Shown here: positions 33,292 to 41,585 of the stretch, in pieces
Position numbering within the stretch: position 1 is the stretch's first letter
How the letters are laid out: each line of letters starts with the position of its first letter
Assembly: GCF_901827205.1 (NCBI RefSeq)
Contig: NZ_LR594675.1
Coordinates: forward strand, 434,001-498,000
Source of the DNA: Variovorax sp. PBS-H4
GTDB lineage: Bacteria; Pseudomonadota; Gammaproteobacteria; Burkholderiales; Burkholderiaceae_C
Direction of reading: 5' to 3'
DNA length: 64,000 bases
Notes under the pieces: model-generated
Told to the model about the DNA's origin: nothing
Database searches by the model: none
What the model saw: the letters and a program-made list of their open reading frames with translations, nothing else
Translations under genes and position numbers: made by a program

Positions 33292-34386
33292 ATGCCACTC
33301 GAAGACCTCGTCACCGCGCGCCCCGAAGGCCTGTACTGCCCGCCCGGCGACTTCTACATCGACCCGTGGCGGCCGGTGGACCGCGCCGTCATCACCCACG
33401 CGCATTCCGACCACGCGCGCGTGGGCCATGGCCATTACCTCGCGCACGAGGACAGCGCCGGCACCCTTCGCGCACGGCTGGGCGACATCACGCTGCAGAC
33501 GCTTCCCTACGGTACGGCGATCGACCATCGCGGCGTGCGCCTGTCATTGCATCCGGCCGGCCACGTGCTGGGCTCGGCACAGGTGCGGCTCGAGCACGCC
33601 GGCCGCGTGTGGGTCGCCTCCGGCGACTACAAGACGGAGGCCGACGGCACCTGCACGCCGTTCGAGCCGGTGCGCTGCGACACCTTCATCACCGAATCCA
33701 CCTTCGGCCTGCCGATCTACCGGTGGCCCGCGCAGCCCGCGCTCTTCGCGGAGATCGACGGCTGGTGGCGCGCCAACGCGAAGCACGGGCGGGCCTCGGT
33801 GCTGCTGTGCTATGCCTTCGGCAAGGCGCAGCGCATCCTGCACGGCGTCGACGCAAGCATCGGGCCGATCGTGGTGCATGGCGCCGTGGAGCCATTGAAC
33901 GCGGTCTACCGCGCTGCGGGGGTCGCGCTGCCTCCCACGCTGCGCGTCACGGACCCGGGGGTGGACGCGGCACTGCTCAAGCGCGCGCTGGTGCTGGCGC
34001 CGCCATCGGCCGCCGGGACGCCGTGGATGCGGCGCTTCGGCCAGTACTCGGATGCCTTCGCCAGCGGCTGGATGCAGCTGCGCGGTACGCGAAGGCGGCG
34101 CGGCGTGGACCGTGGCTTCGTCATGTCCGACCACGCGGATTGGCCGGGCCTGCAGCAGGCCATCGCGGGCACCGGGGCCGAGCAGGTGTTCGTGACGCAT
34201 GGGAACGTGGCGGTCATGGTGCGCTGGCTGTGCGAGAACGGCTTGGATGCGAAGGGCTTCAAGACCGAGTACGGCGATGAGGACATGGAGGAAGGCGCGG
34301 GCACAGAAAGCCCCCATTCCGGCCCTTCCCCGGAGGGTGAAGGAGAAACATCCGAAGGCGCGGAAGGAGAAACCCTCGAGCCATGA
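33292..34386 (+). CDS. Ligase-associated DNA exonuclease (metallo-beta-lactamase/beta-CASP type)
   Basis: The protein has 364 residues. The metal site motif THAHSDHARVGHGHY carries the HxHxDH ligands. Later elements (HPAGHVLGSAQ, SGDYKTE, DHADWPGL, VFVTHGN) fit the MBL-fold nuclease of the four-gene ligase-associated cluster, known from Pseudomonas putida as the Exo component. The last roughly 25 residues (SPHSGPSPEGEGE...) are encoded by a repeat element (34310-34348) and are unlikely to be part of the catalytic fold. The stop overlaps the ligase start by four bases. Confidence 0.9.
   Translation: MPLEDLVTARPEGLYCPPGDFYIDPWRPVDRAVITHAHSDHARVGHGHYLAHEDSAGTLRARLGDITLQTLPYGTAIDHRGVRLSLHPAGHVLGSAQVRLEHAGRVWVASGDYKTEADGTCTPFEPVRCDTFITESTFGLPIYRWPAQPALFAEIDGWWRANAKHGRASVLLCYAFGKAQRILHGVDASIGPIVVHGAVEPLNAVYRAAGVALPPTLRVTDPGVDAALLKRALVLAPPSAAGTPWMRRFGQYSDAFASGWMQLRGTRRRRGVDRGFVMSDHADWPGLQQAIAGTGAEQVFVTHGNVAVMVRWLCENGLDAKGFKTEYGDEDMEEGAGTESPHSGPSPEGEGETSEGAEGETLEP
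34310..34348 (+). repeat. 39-bp intergenic-type repeat, copy 1 (inside a CDS)
   Basis: This GC-rich element matches the reverse complement of 36065-36103 at 33 of 39 positions by hand alignment. The core is CCCCGGAGGGTGAAGGAGAA. It lies in the 3' end of the exonuclease gene and encodes its low-complexity tail (PHSGPSPEGEG). Elements of this kind (CCCTCTCCC...GGGAGAGGG) commonly occur between genes in Burkholderiales; that statement is from memory. Confidence 0.7.
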
Positions 34387-36047
34387 AGCAGTTCGCCGCG
34401 CTGTACCGCGACCTCGATGCGAGCACCTCCAACCTCGTGAAGCAGGCGGCGCTGCAGCGCTACCTCCAGGCCGCCGAACCCGCGGACGCCGCCTGGGCTG
34501 TGTACTTCCTGGCGGGCGGACGGCCGCGGCAGCTGGTGCCGACCAAGTTGCTGCGGCTGCTGGCGCAGCAGGCTGCCGGCCTGCCCGAGTGGCTGTTCGA
34601 CGAGAGCTACGAGGCCGTGGGCGACCTGGGCGAGACGCTCTCGCTGTTGCTGCCGCCGCCTACCGAGGCGCACGACCTGGGCCTTGCCACCTGGATCGAG
34701 CAGCACCTGCTGCCCCTGCGCGGGATGCCGCCCGAGCCGCTCGCCGACGCGCTGCGCGCCCAGTGGCGCCAGTTGGCGCCCGAGGAACGCCTCGTCTACT
34801 TCAAGCTCATCACGGGCGCTTTCCGCGTCGGCGTCTCGCGCCTGCAGGTCACGCAGGTGCTGGCGGCGATGAGCGGGCTCGACACCAAGCGCGTCGCGCA
34901 GCGGCTCATGGGCTACACCCACATCACGGGCCGACCGGGCGCGGCCGATTTCGCCGCGCTGATCGCTCCGGAGAGCGGGAACGAGCAGGACCGTCAGTCC
35001 AGCGGGCAGCCCTATCCGTTCTTCCTCGCGCATCCGTTCGCACTGCCGCTCGACCAGTTCGATGCGGTGCTGGGCCCCCCGTCGCAGTGGCTCGTCGAGT
35101 GGAAGTGGGACGGCATCCGCGCGCAGCTGGTGCGGCGCGCCGGCCAGGTGTGCCTGTGGTCGCGCGGCGAGGAGCTGGTGACGGACCGCTTTCCCGAGCT
35201 GGCCGAGATGGGCCGGGTCCTGCCTGACGGCACCGTGCTCGACGGCGAGGTGGTCGTCTGGCGCGACGATCGCGTGCAGCCCTTTGCCGAGCTGCAGAAG
35301 CGCATCGGCCGCAAGACGCTGACCCCCAAGCTGCTGCGCGAGATTCCCGCGGTGCTGCTGGCCTACGACCTGCTCGAATGGGAAGGTCGCGACCTGCGGG
35401 CGCTGCCCCAGCACGAGCGGCGTGTGCTGCTCGACAACCTCATCGCGACCGCGCAGCACCCGTCGCTGATCGCGAGCCCGATGCTGCACGGCGAGAGCTG
35501 GCAGGAGCTCGCCCGCCAGCGCGAATCGGCGCGCGCCATGGGGGTCGAAGGCATGATGCTCAAGCAGCGCCACGCGGCGTACGGCGTCGGCCGCACCAAG
35601 GACGTGGGCCTGTGGTGGAAGTGGAAGATCGATCCGCTCTCGGTCGACGCCGTGCTGGTCTATGCGCAGCGCGGGCATGGACGGCGCGCGAGCCTCTACA
35701 GCGACTACACCTTCGCGGTGTGGGACGCGCCGCCGGAGGTGGAAGGCCGCAAGCTCGTGCCCTTTGCCAAAGCCTATTCGGGCCTGAGCGACGCCGAGAT
35801 GCGGCGCGTGGACGCCATCGTCCGGCGCACCACCATCGAGAGCTTCGGGCCGGTGAGGAGCGTGACGCCCACGCTGGTCTTCGAGCTCGGTTTCGAGGGC
35901 ATCGCGCGCAGCGCGCGGCACAAGAGCGGCATCGCGGTGCGCTTCCCCCGGATGCTGCGCTGGCGCGAGGACAAGCCGGTGGAGGAGGCGGATACCTTGC
36001 AGACACTGGCAGCGCTGTTGCCTCAACCGGCATCGACATCGCCATGA
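34383..36047 (+). CDS. ATP-dependent DNA ligase of the ligase-associated repair cluster
   Basis: The ligase has 554 residues. The N-terminal helical domain (about 1-205) is followed by the nucleotidyltransferase domain with the adenylated lysine Lys241 in the KWDG motif (EWKWDGIRAQ), then DGEVV, then the late motif around 'LWWKWKID'. A C-terminal OB domain ends near residue 545. It seals nicks using ATP, unlike the essential NAD-dependent LigA. It sits between the MBL exonuclease and the Lhr-type helicase, exactly the order seen in known clusters. A repeat copy follows the stop. Confidence 0.9.
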   Translation: MKQFAALYRDLDASTSNLVKQAALQRYLQAAEPADAAWAVYFLAGGRPRQLVPTKLLRLLAQQAAGLPEWLFDESYEAVGDLGETLSLLLPPPTEAHDLGLATWIEQHLLPLRGMPPEPLADALRAQWRQLAPEERLVYFKLITGAFRVGVSRLQVTQVLAAMSGLDTKRVAQRLMGYTHITGRPGAADFAALIAPESGNEQDRQSSGQPYPFFLAHPFALPLDQFDAVLGPPSQWLVEWKWDGIRAQLVRRAGQVCLWSRGEELVTDRFPELAEMGRVLPDGTVLDGEVVVWRDDRVQPFAELQKRIGRKTLTPKLLREIPAVLLAYDLLEWEGRDLRALPQHERRVLLDNLIATAQHPSLIASPMLHGESWQELARQRESARAMGVEGMMLKQRHAAYGVGRTKDVGLWWKWKIDPLSVDAVLVYAQRGHGRRASLYSDYTFAVWDAPPEVEGRKLVPFAKAYSGLSDAEMRRVDAIVRRTTIESFGPVRSVTPTLVFELGFEGIARSARHKSGIAVRFPRMLRWREDKPVEEADTLQTLAALLPQPASTSP

Positions 36048-36064
36048 GCAAGAGCACCCCGGTC

Positions 36065-36103
36065 TTTCTCCCTCACCTTCCGGGGGAGGGCAGGGGTGGG
36101 GGC
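36065..36103 (-). repeat. 39-bp intergenic-type repeat, copy 2 (inverted)
   Basis: This is the reverse-orientation partner of 34310-34348. It occupies most of the 76-base gap between the ligase and helicase genes and reads TTTCTCCCTCACCTTCCGGG on the + strand at its left end. The two copies flank the ligase gene as inverted repeats about 1.75 kb apart, so recombination between them would invert the ligase. Confidence 0.7.
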
Positions 36104-36123
36104 ACGCGGGAAGGAGCAACAGC

Positions 36124-38706
36124 GTGAGCCGTCTCGATGACTGGTTCGCGTCGCGTGGCTGGGAAGCCTTCGACTTTCAACGCCGCGTCTGGCAAGCCCT
36201 CGCCGAAGGCCGCTCCGGCCTGCTCCACGCCACCACGGGCGCCGGCAAGACCTACGCCGTCTGGCTCGGCGCGCTGCAGGCCTTCGCGGTGAAGAACGCG
36301 GGCAGGGCGCCGCCGCCGCTCACCGTGCTGTGGCTGACGCCGATGCGCGCCCTGGCCGCCGACACCTTGCGCGCGTTGCAGCAGGCCCTCGATGCCCTGC
36401 AGCCCGCGTGGAGCGCAGCCGCGCGCAGCGGCGACACCTCCTCGGCCGAGCGCAGCGCGCAGAACCTGCGCCTGCCGACCGTGCTGGTCACCACGCCCGA
36501 GAGCCTCGCTCTCCAGCTCGCGCGCGCCGATGCCAGGACGCTGCTGGGGTCGCTGCGCCTGGTGGTGGTCGACGAATGGCACGAGCTCATGGGCAACAAG
36601 CGCGGCGTGCAGGTGCAGCTCGCGCTGGCACGGCTGCGCCGCTGGAACGCCGGGCTCTGCATCTGGGGCATGTCGGCCACGCTCGGCAATCTGCAGGAGG
36701 CCATGCGCACGCTGCTGGCCGGCGGTGACGGTGTGCTGGTGCAGGGCGAGGTGCCCAAGCAGTTGCTCATCGACTCGCTGCTGCCTGGACGCGCCGAGCG
36801 ATTTCCGTGGGGCGGGCATCTGGGGCTCACCATGCTGCCGCAAGTCGTCGAAGAGATCGCCGAGAGCGCGAGCACGCTGGTGTTCACCAACACGCGCTCC
36901 CAGTCCGAGATCTGGTATCAGGCCATTCTCGAGGCGCGGCCCGAGTGGGCCGGGCAGATCGCGCTGCATCACGGCTCGCTCGACCGCGCGGTACGCGAGT
37001 GGGTGGAGCTGGGCCTGAAGTCCGGCGCGCTCAAGGCGGTGGTATGCACCTCGAGCCTGGACCTCGGCGTGGACTTCCTTCCGGTCCAGCGCGTGCTGCA
37101 GATCGGCTCCGCCAAAGGCGTGGCGCGGCTGTTGCAGCGCGCGGGCCGCTCGGGCCACGCGCCGGGGCGGCCCTCGCGCATCACGCTCGTGCCGACGCAC
37201 AGCATCGAGATCGTCGAAGGCGCCGCCGCACGCGAAGCGGTGGCGCAGGGCCGCATCGAGGAGCGCCGATCGCCCGCGCAGCCGCTGGATGTGCTGGTAC
37301 AGCACCTGGTGACGGTGGCACTCGGCGGGGGCTTCGTGCCCGACGATCTCTATGCGGAGGTGCGCACCACCGTGGCCTACGCCGGGCTGTCCCGCGAGAG
37401 CTGGCAGTGGTGCCTGGACTTCGTGGCGCAGGGCGGGCCTTCGCTTGCGGCCTACCCCGACTACCGCCGCGCGGTGCCCGACGCCGAGGGCGTCTGGCGC
37501 GTGCCCGATACACGCCTGGCGCGCCGGCATCGCATGAACATCGGCACCATCGTCAGCGATGCGAGCATGGCCGTGCAGTACCTGCGGGGCGCCCGGATCG
37601 GCAGCGTCGAGGAGAGCTTCATCGCCCGCATGAAGCCGGGCGACTGCTTCCTCTTCGGCGGCCGGTTGCTGGAGCTGGTGCGGGTGCACGACATGACCGC
37701 CTGGGTGCGGCGCGCGAGCGGCCGCAAGCCCTCGGTGCCGCGCTGGAACGGCGGGCGCATGCCGCTGACCAGCACGCTGGCCGATGCCGTGGTGCGGCAA
37801 CTGGCGCTGGCGAATGAGGGCCGCTACGAGACGCCCGAGTTGCAATGCGTGCGGCCGCTGCTCGAGATTCAGCAGCGTTGGTCGGCCCTGCCCACGCCGG
37901 ACACCCTGCTGGCCGAGTTGCTGAAGACGCGAGAGGGTTGGCACCTGTTCCTTTACCCCTTTGCCGGGCGCCTGGTGCACCTGGGCTTGGCCAGCCTGCT
38001 TGCCTGGCGCGTCGCACGGCACCAGCCGCGCACCTTCTCGATCGCGGTGAACGACTATGGCTTCGAACTGCTCTGCGCGGCCGATCCGGATTGGGCGACG
38101 CTGCTGCCGCAGGTACTGGCGCCAGTGGACGAGACCGCGTTGCTGCACGAAGTGCTCGCCTCGCTCAACGCCACCGAGCTGGCGCGCCGGCGCTTTCGCG
38201 AAATCGCGCGCGTCTCGGGACTGATCTTCCAGGGCTATCCCGGCGAGCGGCGCAGCAGCCGGCAGCTGCAGGCCTCCTCCTCGCTGTTCTACGAGGTGTT
38301 CCGCAAGTACGACCCGGCCAACCGGCTGCTGCAGCAGGCCGAGGAGGAACTGCTCGCTCAGGAACTGGAGATCGGGCGGCTGCGCGCCGCCTTGGCGCGC
38401 ATGGCTTCGCAGCAGCTCATCGTCCAGGCGCCGCAGCGGCCTACCCCCTTTGCGTTCCCGCTGATGGTGGAGCTGTTCCGCGAGAAGCTCTCGAACGAGG
38501 GCGCGGCCGAGCGTATTGCGCGCATGGTCGCGCAGCTGGAGCGGGCCGCCGGCGGCACGGCGGAGGCGGCCGACCCTGATCGCGTGCGCAGGACACTGGA
38601 CTTCGAAAAACCGGTGGAGGATGCCCAGGGGACTGGCCAGGAAGCCGCGCCGCGCCGCAGTTCACGCGGGCGCGGAAAAGTCCCGCGAGGCCGACGGGCG
38701 GCGTGA
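36124..38706 (+). CDS. Ligase-associated DEXH-box helicase (Lhr-Core type)
   Basis: The helicase has 860 residues. Walker A is ATTGAGKTYAVW (Lys42), motif II is VVDEWHEL (DEWH variant of DEXH), motif III is WGMSATL, and the RecA2 motif VI is LLQRAGRSGH. A winged helix and the Lhr-specific C-terminal region follow. The length fits Lhr-Core, a 3'-5' ssDNA translocase and helicase, without the extra C-terminal extension of full-length Lhr. The final residues are basic (SRGRGKVPRGRRAA). It starts at GTG 36124 after GGAAGGAGCAACA. It probably unwinds substrates for the clustered nucleases and ligase. Confidence 0.9.
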   Translation: MSRLDDWFASRGWEAFDFQRRVWQALAEGRSGLLHATTGAGKTYAVWLGALQAFAVKNAGRAPPPLTVLWLTPMRALAADTLRALQQALDALQPAWSAAARSGDTSSAERSAQNLRLPTVLVTTPESLALQLARADARTLLGSLRLVVVDEWHELMGNKRGVQVQLALARLRRWNAGLCIWGMSATLGNLQEAMRTLLAGGDGVLVQGEVPKQLLIDSLLPGRAERFPWGGHLGLTMLPQVVEEIAESASTLVFTNTRSQSEIWYQAILEARPEWAGQIALHHGSLDRAVREWVELGLKSGALKAVVCTSSLDLGVDFLPVQRVLQIGSAKGVARLLQRAGRSGHAPGRPSRITLVPTHSIEIVEGAAAREAVAQGRIEERRSPAQPLDVLVQHLVTVALGGGFVPDDLYAEVRTTVAYAGLSRESWQWCLDFVAQGGPSLAAYPDYRRAVPDAEGVWRVPDTRLARRHRMNIGTIVSDASMAVQYLRGARIGSVEESFIARMKPGDCFLFGGRLLELVRVHDMTAWVRRASGRKPSVPRWNGGRMPLTSTLADAVVRQLALANEGRYETPELQCVRPLLEIQQRWSALPTPDTLLAELLKTREGWHLFLYPFAGRLVHLGLASLLAWRVARHQPRTFSIAVNDYGFELLCAADPDWATLLPQVLAPVDETALLHEVLASLNATELARRRFREIARVSGLIFQGYPGERRSSRQLQASSSLFYEVFRKYDPANRLLQQAEEELLAQELEIGRLRAALARMASQQLIVQAPQRPTPFAFPLMVELFREKLSNEGAAERIARMVAQLERAAGGTAEAADPDRVRRTLDFEKPVEDAQGTGQEAAPRRSSRGRGKVPRGRRAA

Positions 38707-38752
38707 CAATTGGCAAGATTTTGCAGCGCGGCCATCTGGGAAACTCCAACGC

Positions 38753-39421
38753 GTGCATGCCGCTTCTTCCTCCTGCCGGCTCGACCTTGCCGGCGAATCC
38801 GTCGACCTGCTTCCAGAGCGCGCCCTCTGGTGGCCGGCTGCCGAAATGCTCTTCGTGGCCGATCTTCACCTGGGCAAGGCGGCGAGCTTCCGCGCACTGG
38901 GGCAACCGGTCCCGCACGGCACGACGGCGCAGAACCTTGCCCGGCTCGACCGCCTGCTCGAGCAGCACCAGCCGCGCGAACTCGTCGTGCTCGGCGATTT
39001 CCTGCATGACGCACTCGCGCGCACGCCGCAGCTGTTGCAGAGCCTCCAGGACTGGCGCGAACGGCACGCCGACCTTCGCTGCACGCTGGTGCGCGGCAAC
39101 CACGACAGCCATGCGGGCGACCCGCCGGCGGCGCTGCGGTTCGAGAGCGTCGACGAGCCGTACCTGAGCGGCCCCTTCGCCGCCTGTCACCACCCCCGGC
39201 CCCATCCGACGCACTTCGTGCTCGGGGGCCATCTGCATCCGGTCTGCAAGCTGCGGGGCAGCGCGCGCGACAGCCTGCGCTTGCCCTGCTTCGTGCGCGA
39301 GCAAGGGCGCCTCGTCCTGCCCGCTTTCGGCGAGTTCACGGGGGGCTGGCTGATGGAGCCCATGCCCGGCCGGCATTTCTATGGCATCGGCGGCGAGGCC
39401 GTGTGGCCGTTGCCGATCTGA
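38753..39421 (+). CDS. pdeM: Ligase-associated metallophosphoesterase (PdeM/MPE)
   Basis: The protein has 222 residues. All calcineurin-like phosphoesterase motifs are present in order: ADLHLGK (DxH), GDFLHD, RGNHDS and GGHLHP. It is the fourth member of the ligase-associated cluster, a manganese-dependent DNA nuclease in the characterised P. putida example. The GTG at 38753 is chosen because it yields the expected start just before the CRLDLAGESVDLLPERALWWP strand block; upstream in-frame codons belong to the 3' end of the helicase gene in another frame. Confidence 0.88.
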   Translation: MHAASSSCRLDLAGESVDLLPERALWWPAAEMLFVADLHLGKAASFRALGQPVPHGTTAQNLARLDRLLEQHQPRELVVLGDFLHDALARTPQLLQSLQDWRERHADLRCTLVRGNHDSHAGDPPAALRFESVDEPYLSGPFAACHHPRPHPTHFVLGGHLHPVCKLRGSARDSLRLPCFVREQGRLVLPAFGEFTGGWLMEPMPGRHFYGIGGEAVWPLPI

Positions 39422-39432
39422 AACGCTCACTC

Positions 39433-40017
39433 ATGGCACAACCGGCCCAGCCCCCCCGCCGCAACGACCTGCGCGAACACGCCGTCGAACTGATGATGCA
39501 GGCCGCTCCGCTGGCCGGCATGAGCCGCGCCGAAGCGGAAGTCGTGGTCGACGCCATGAAGCCGGTGCATGTGCTGGCCGACACGCTGCTGTTCGAGGAG
39601 GGTGACGCGGCCGACAGCGACTACCTGGTGCTCGTGCTCGAAGGTCAGTTGCGCGCTGTGAACAGCTCCGGCATTCCCGATGGCGAAGTCGTGATCACCG
39701 TGGTCGGTGCCGGAAGCCTGCTGGGCGAGATGGGGGTGATCGACGGCGGGCCTCGCTCCGCCAGCTGCACCGCGCTGACGGACGTCAAGCTCGGCGTGCT
39801 CCCGCGCGCTTCGCTGCTGGGCCTCGTCGAGAGTCATCCGATGGTGGCGGCCCGCATGATGCTGGGGATCTCCACGATCCTCGCCGGGCGCCTGCGCGAA
39901 GGCAACCGGCGCTTGCGCACCCTGTCGCAGGTGTCGCGCGCGTTGCAGCTCGAGCTGGACGCGGTCCATGCGGTCAACCGGCGGCTGTTGGAGGAGCAGG
40001 TCGGGCGCGGCGCCTGA
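39433..40017 (+). CDS. Cyclic nucleotide-binding (CRP-like sensor) domain protein without a DNA-binding domain
   Basis: The protein has 194 residues. The central cupin-like cNMP domain (about residues 30-145) shows LLFEEGDAADSDYLVLVLEGQLRAV, GAGSLLGEMGVIDGGPRSAS (the phosphate-binding cassette with Glu and Arg) and a C-terminal helix. After residue 150 there is only a helical tail (LREGNRRLRTLSQVSRALQLELDAV), too short for a helix-turn-helix. It probably senses a cyclic nucleotide and acts through protein contact. It starts 11 bases after pdeM; a GTG at 39403 inside pdeM is an alternative start. Confidence 0.8.
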   Translation: MAQPAQPPRRNDLREHAVELMMQAAPLAGMSRAEAEVVVDAMKPVHVLADTLLFEEGDAADSDYLVLVLEGQLRAVNSSGIPDGEVVITVVGAGSLLGEMGVIDGGPRSASCTALTDVKLGVLPRASLLGLVESHPMVAARMMLGISTILAGRLREGNRRLRTLSQVSRALQLELDAVHAVNRRLLEEQVGRGA

Positions 40018-40044
40018 GCCGTGCGGCCGCTCCGAAGGCCAACT

Positions 40045-40066
40045 GCACCGCAGCCGGATGCGGTGC
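40045..40066. terminator. Hairpin between convergent genes, possible terminator without T tract
   Basis: GCACCGCA and TGCGGTGC form a perfect 8-bp stem with a six-base loop (GCCGGA). It lies in the 99-base gap where the cyclic-nucleotide-binding gene and the TPM gene converge. Neither side has a T run, so intrinsic termination is doubtful. Confidence 0.35.
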
Positions 40067-40116
40067 CTGGATGAACAGCCCCGCGCGGCGCGGGCCAGCG
40101 CGATCTGGTCAGCCCG

Positions 40117-40644
40117 CTACACCACCACGACCGGCTCGTCGGGCAGCTCGTTGCGGTCGCGCTCTCCCTCGGCCAGCGGGAAGTGCGCCACCAGCAGCGC
40201 CGAGACTTCTTCCAGCGCCTGCGTGAGCCCGTCCTCGAAGCGCCCCTCGCGGAACGCGGAAGCCATCCGCTTGGCCATCGCGGTCCATTCTTCCGCGCTC
40301 ACGTGGGCGTCGATGCCGCGGTCGGCCACGATCTCGATCGCATGCTCGGCCAGCAGCAGGTAGATCAGCACGCCGTTGTTTTCCGCGGTGTCCCACACGC
40401 GCAGCTTGCCGAACAGGGTGATCGCGCGCTCACGCGCCGGTGCGCCGCGCCGGATGTAGGACCACGGCAGCCCGGCCTCGATGCAGATCCGCACCTCGCC
40501 GCGGTGCCGGCGCTCGCTGGCCGCGACTCGCGCCGTCAACCGTTCCAGCGCATCGCGTGGCAGCGCACGCCGCACGTCCGCTGCGTCGGTCCAGCGGTGG
40601 CGCCACAGGCGCCGGAACGGAAAAAAGAAGGACTGCCTGGCCAT
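40117..40644 (-). CDS. TPM domain protein (YgcG-related), short form
   Basis: The protein has 175 residues. The TPM domain appears as LERLTARVAASERRHRGEVRICIEAGLPW, then WDTAENNGVLIYLLLAEHAIEIVADRGI, and a C-terminal GLTQALEEVSALL segment. It lacks a signal peptide and begins with a basic and aromatic N-terminus (ARQSFFFPFRRLWRHRW). It starts two bases after the longer TPM gene, so the two are coupled. TPM proteins have been linked to photosystem repair and phosphatase activity in plants; the bacterial role with LemA is unknown. Confidence 0.82.
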   Translation of the reverse strand: MARQSFFFPFRRLWRHRWTDAADVRRALPRDALERLTARVAASERRHRGEVRICIEAGLPWSYIRRGAPARERAITLFGKLRVWDTAENNGVLIYLLLAEHAIEIVADRGIDAHVSAEEWTAMAKRMASAFREGRFEDGLTQALEEVSALLVAHFPLAEGERDRNELPDEPVVVV

Positions 40645-40646
40645 TG

Positions 40647-41579
40647 CTACCAGTCTCCCGAGGCGCCGCCGCCACCGAAATTGCCGCCCCCGCCGGAGCT
40701 GAAACCGCCGCCTGACGAGGAGGACCCGCCGCCCCAGCCGCCACCCCCCAAGCCGCCGCCCAGCCCGCCGATGCCCGGCCCCCAGCCGCGGCCGCGCCGC
40801 CCGGCGCCCGAGCCGAAGGCGCTCGACAGCAGGGTGAAGAGCAGCGCTGCGAGCCCCGCCAGGACGGCGATCACCACGCTGGCGGTCAGCATCATCACCA
40901 CCACGCCGGTCACGCCGCCCAGCGCCACCGGCCCCAGCACCTTGCCGAGGATCGCACGTGCGATCGGCGCACCGATCAGCACGCCGAAGAACAGGAAGAT
41001 GGCCAGGTCGCCCCAATCGAAGCCGGGCTCCTCCTGCGCACCGCCGAAGTCGCCGCTCCTGGCGTCGACCTCCGGCAGCGGCTCGCCCTTGACGCGTGCG
41101 ATCAGCTGGTCGGCCGCGGCGTCGAGTCCGCCCGCGAAATCGTTCTCGCGAAAGCGCGGCTTCATCGCGAAATCGATGATGCGTGCCGCCGCGATGTCGG
41201 GCACCGCTCCTTCGAGCGTCTTCGCGACCTCGATGCGCATCTTGCGGTCGTTCTTGGCGACGACGACGAGGATGCCGTCGCCGACCTCCTTGCGGCCGAT
41301 CTTCCAGGCATTGCCCACGCGGTTGGCATAACTCGCGATGTCTTCGGGTGCCGTGGTCGGGACCATCAGCATCACGATCTGCGAGCCCTTCTGCTGCTCG
41401 AAGGCGGCCAGCTTGGCTTCGAGCGCCTGGCGCTGTGCGGCGTCCAGCGTGCCGGTCTGGTCGATCACGCGCGCGCCGAGCTGAGGCACCGGCAGCAGAT
41501 CCTGGGCCTGCGCGCCCGCGAGCGCGAAGGCCAGGAGGAAGAGAGCTGCCAGCGCGCGCCGGATGCGGGCGGCCGTCAT
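40647..41579 (-). CDS. TPM domain membrane protein (YgcG family)
   Basis: The protein has 310 residues. A signal peptide (about 1-25, ending LAGAQAQ) is followed by the TPM domain (VIDQTGTLDAAQRQALEAKLAAFEQQ through FRENDFAGGLDAAADQLIA). Two membrane helices come next (about 192-212 and 222-250), then a very Gly/Ser-rich tail (GGGWGGGSSSSGGGFSSGGGG) typical of the YgcG family. It is likely a cell-envelope protein with the TPM domain outside. It sits six bases after lemA and before the shorter TPM gene, a common three-gene set. Confidence 0.88.
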   Translation of the reverse strand: MTAARIRRALAALFLLAFALAGAQAQDLLPVPQLGARVIDQTGTLDAAQRQALEAKLAAFEQQKGSQIVMLMVPTTAPEDIASYANRVGNAWKIGRKEVGDGILVVVAKNDRKMRIEVAKTLEGAVPDIAAARIIDFAMKPRFRENDFAGGLDAAADQLIARVKGEPLPEVDARSGDFGGAQEEPGFDWGDLAIFLFFGVLIGAPIARAILGKVLGPVALGGVTGVVVMMLTASVVIAVLAGLAALLFTLLSSAFGSGAGRRGRGWGPGIGGLGGGLGGGGWGGGSSSSGGGFSSGGGGNFGGGGASGDW

Positions 41580-41585
41580 CGAGGC

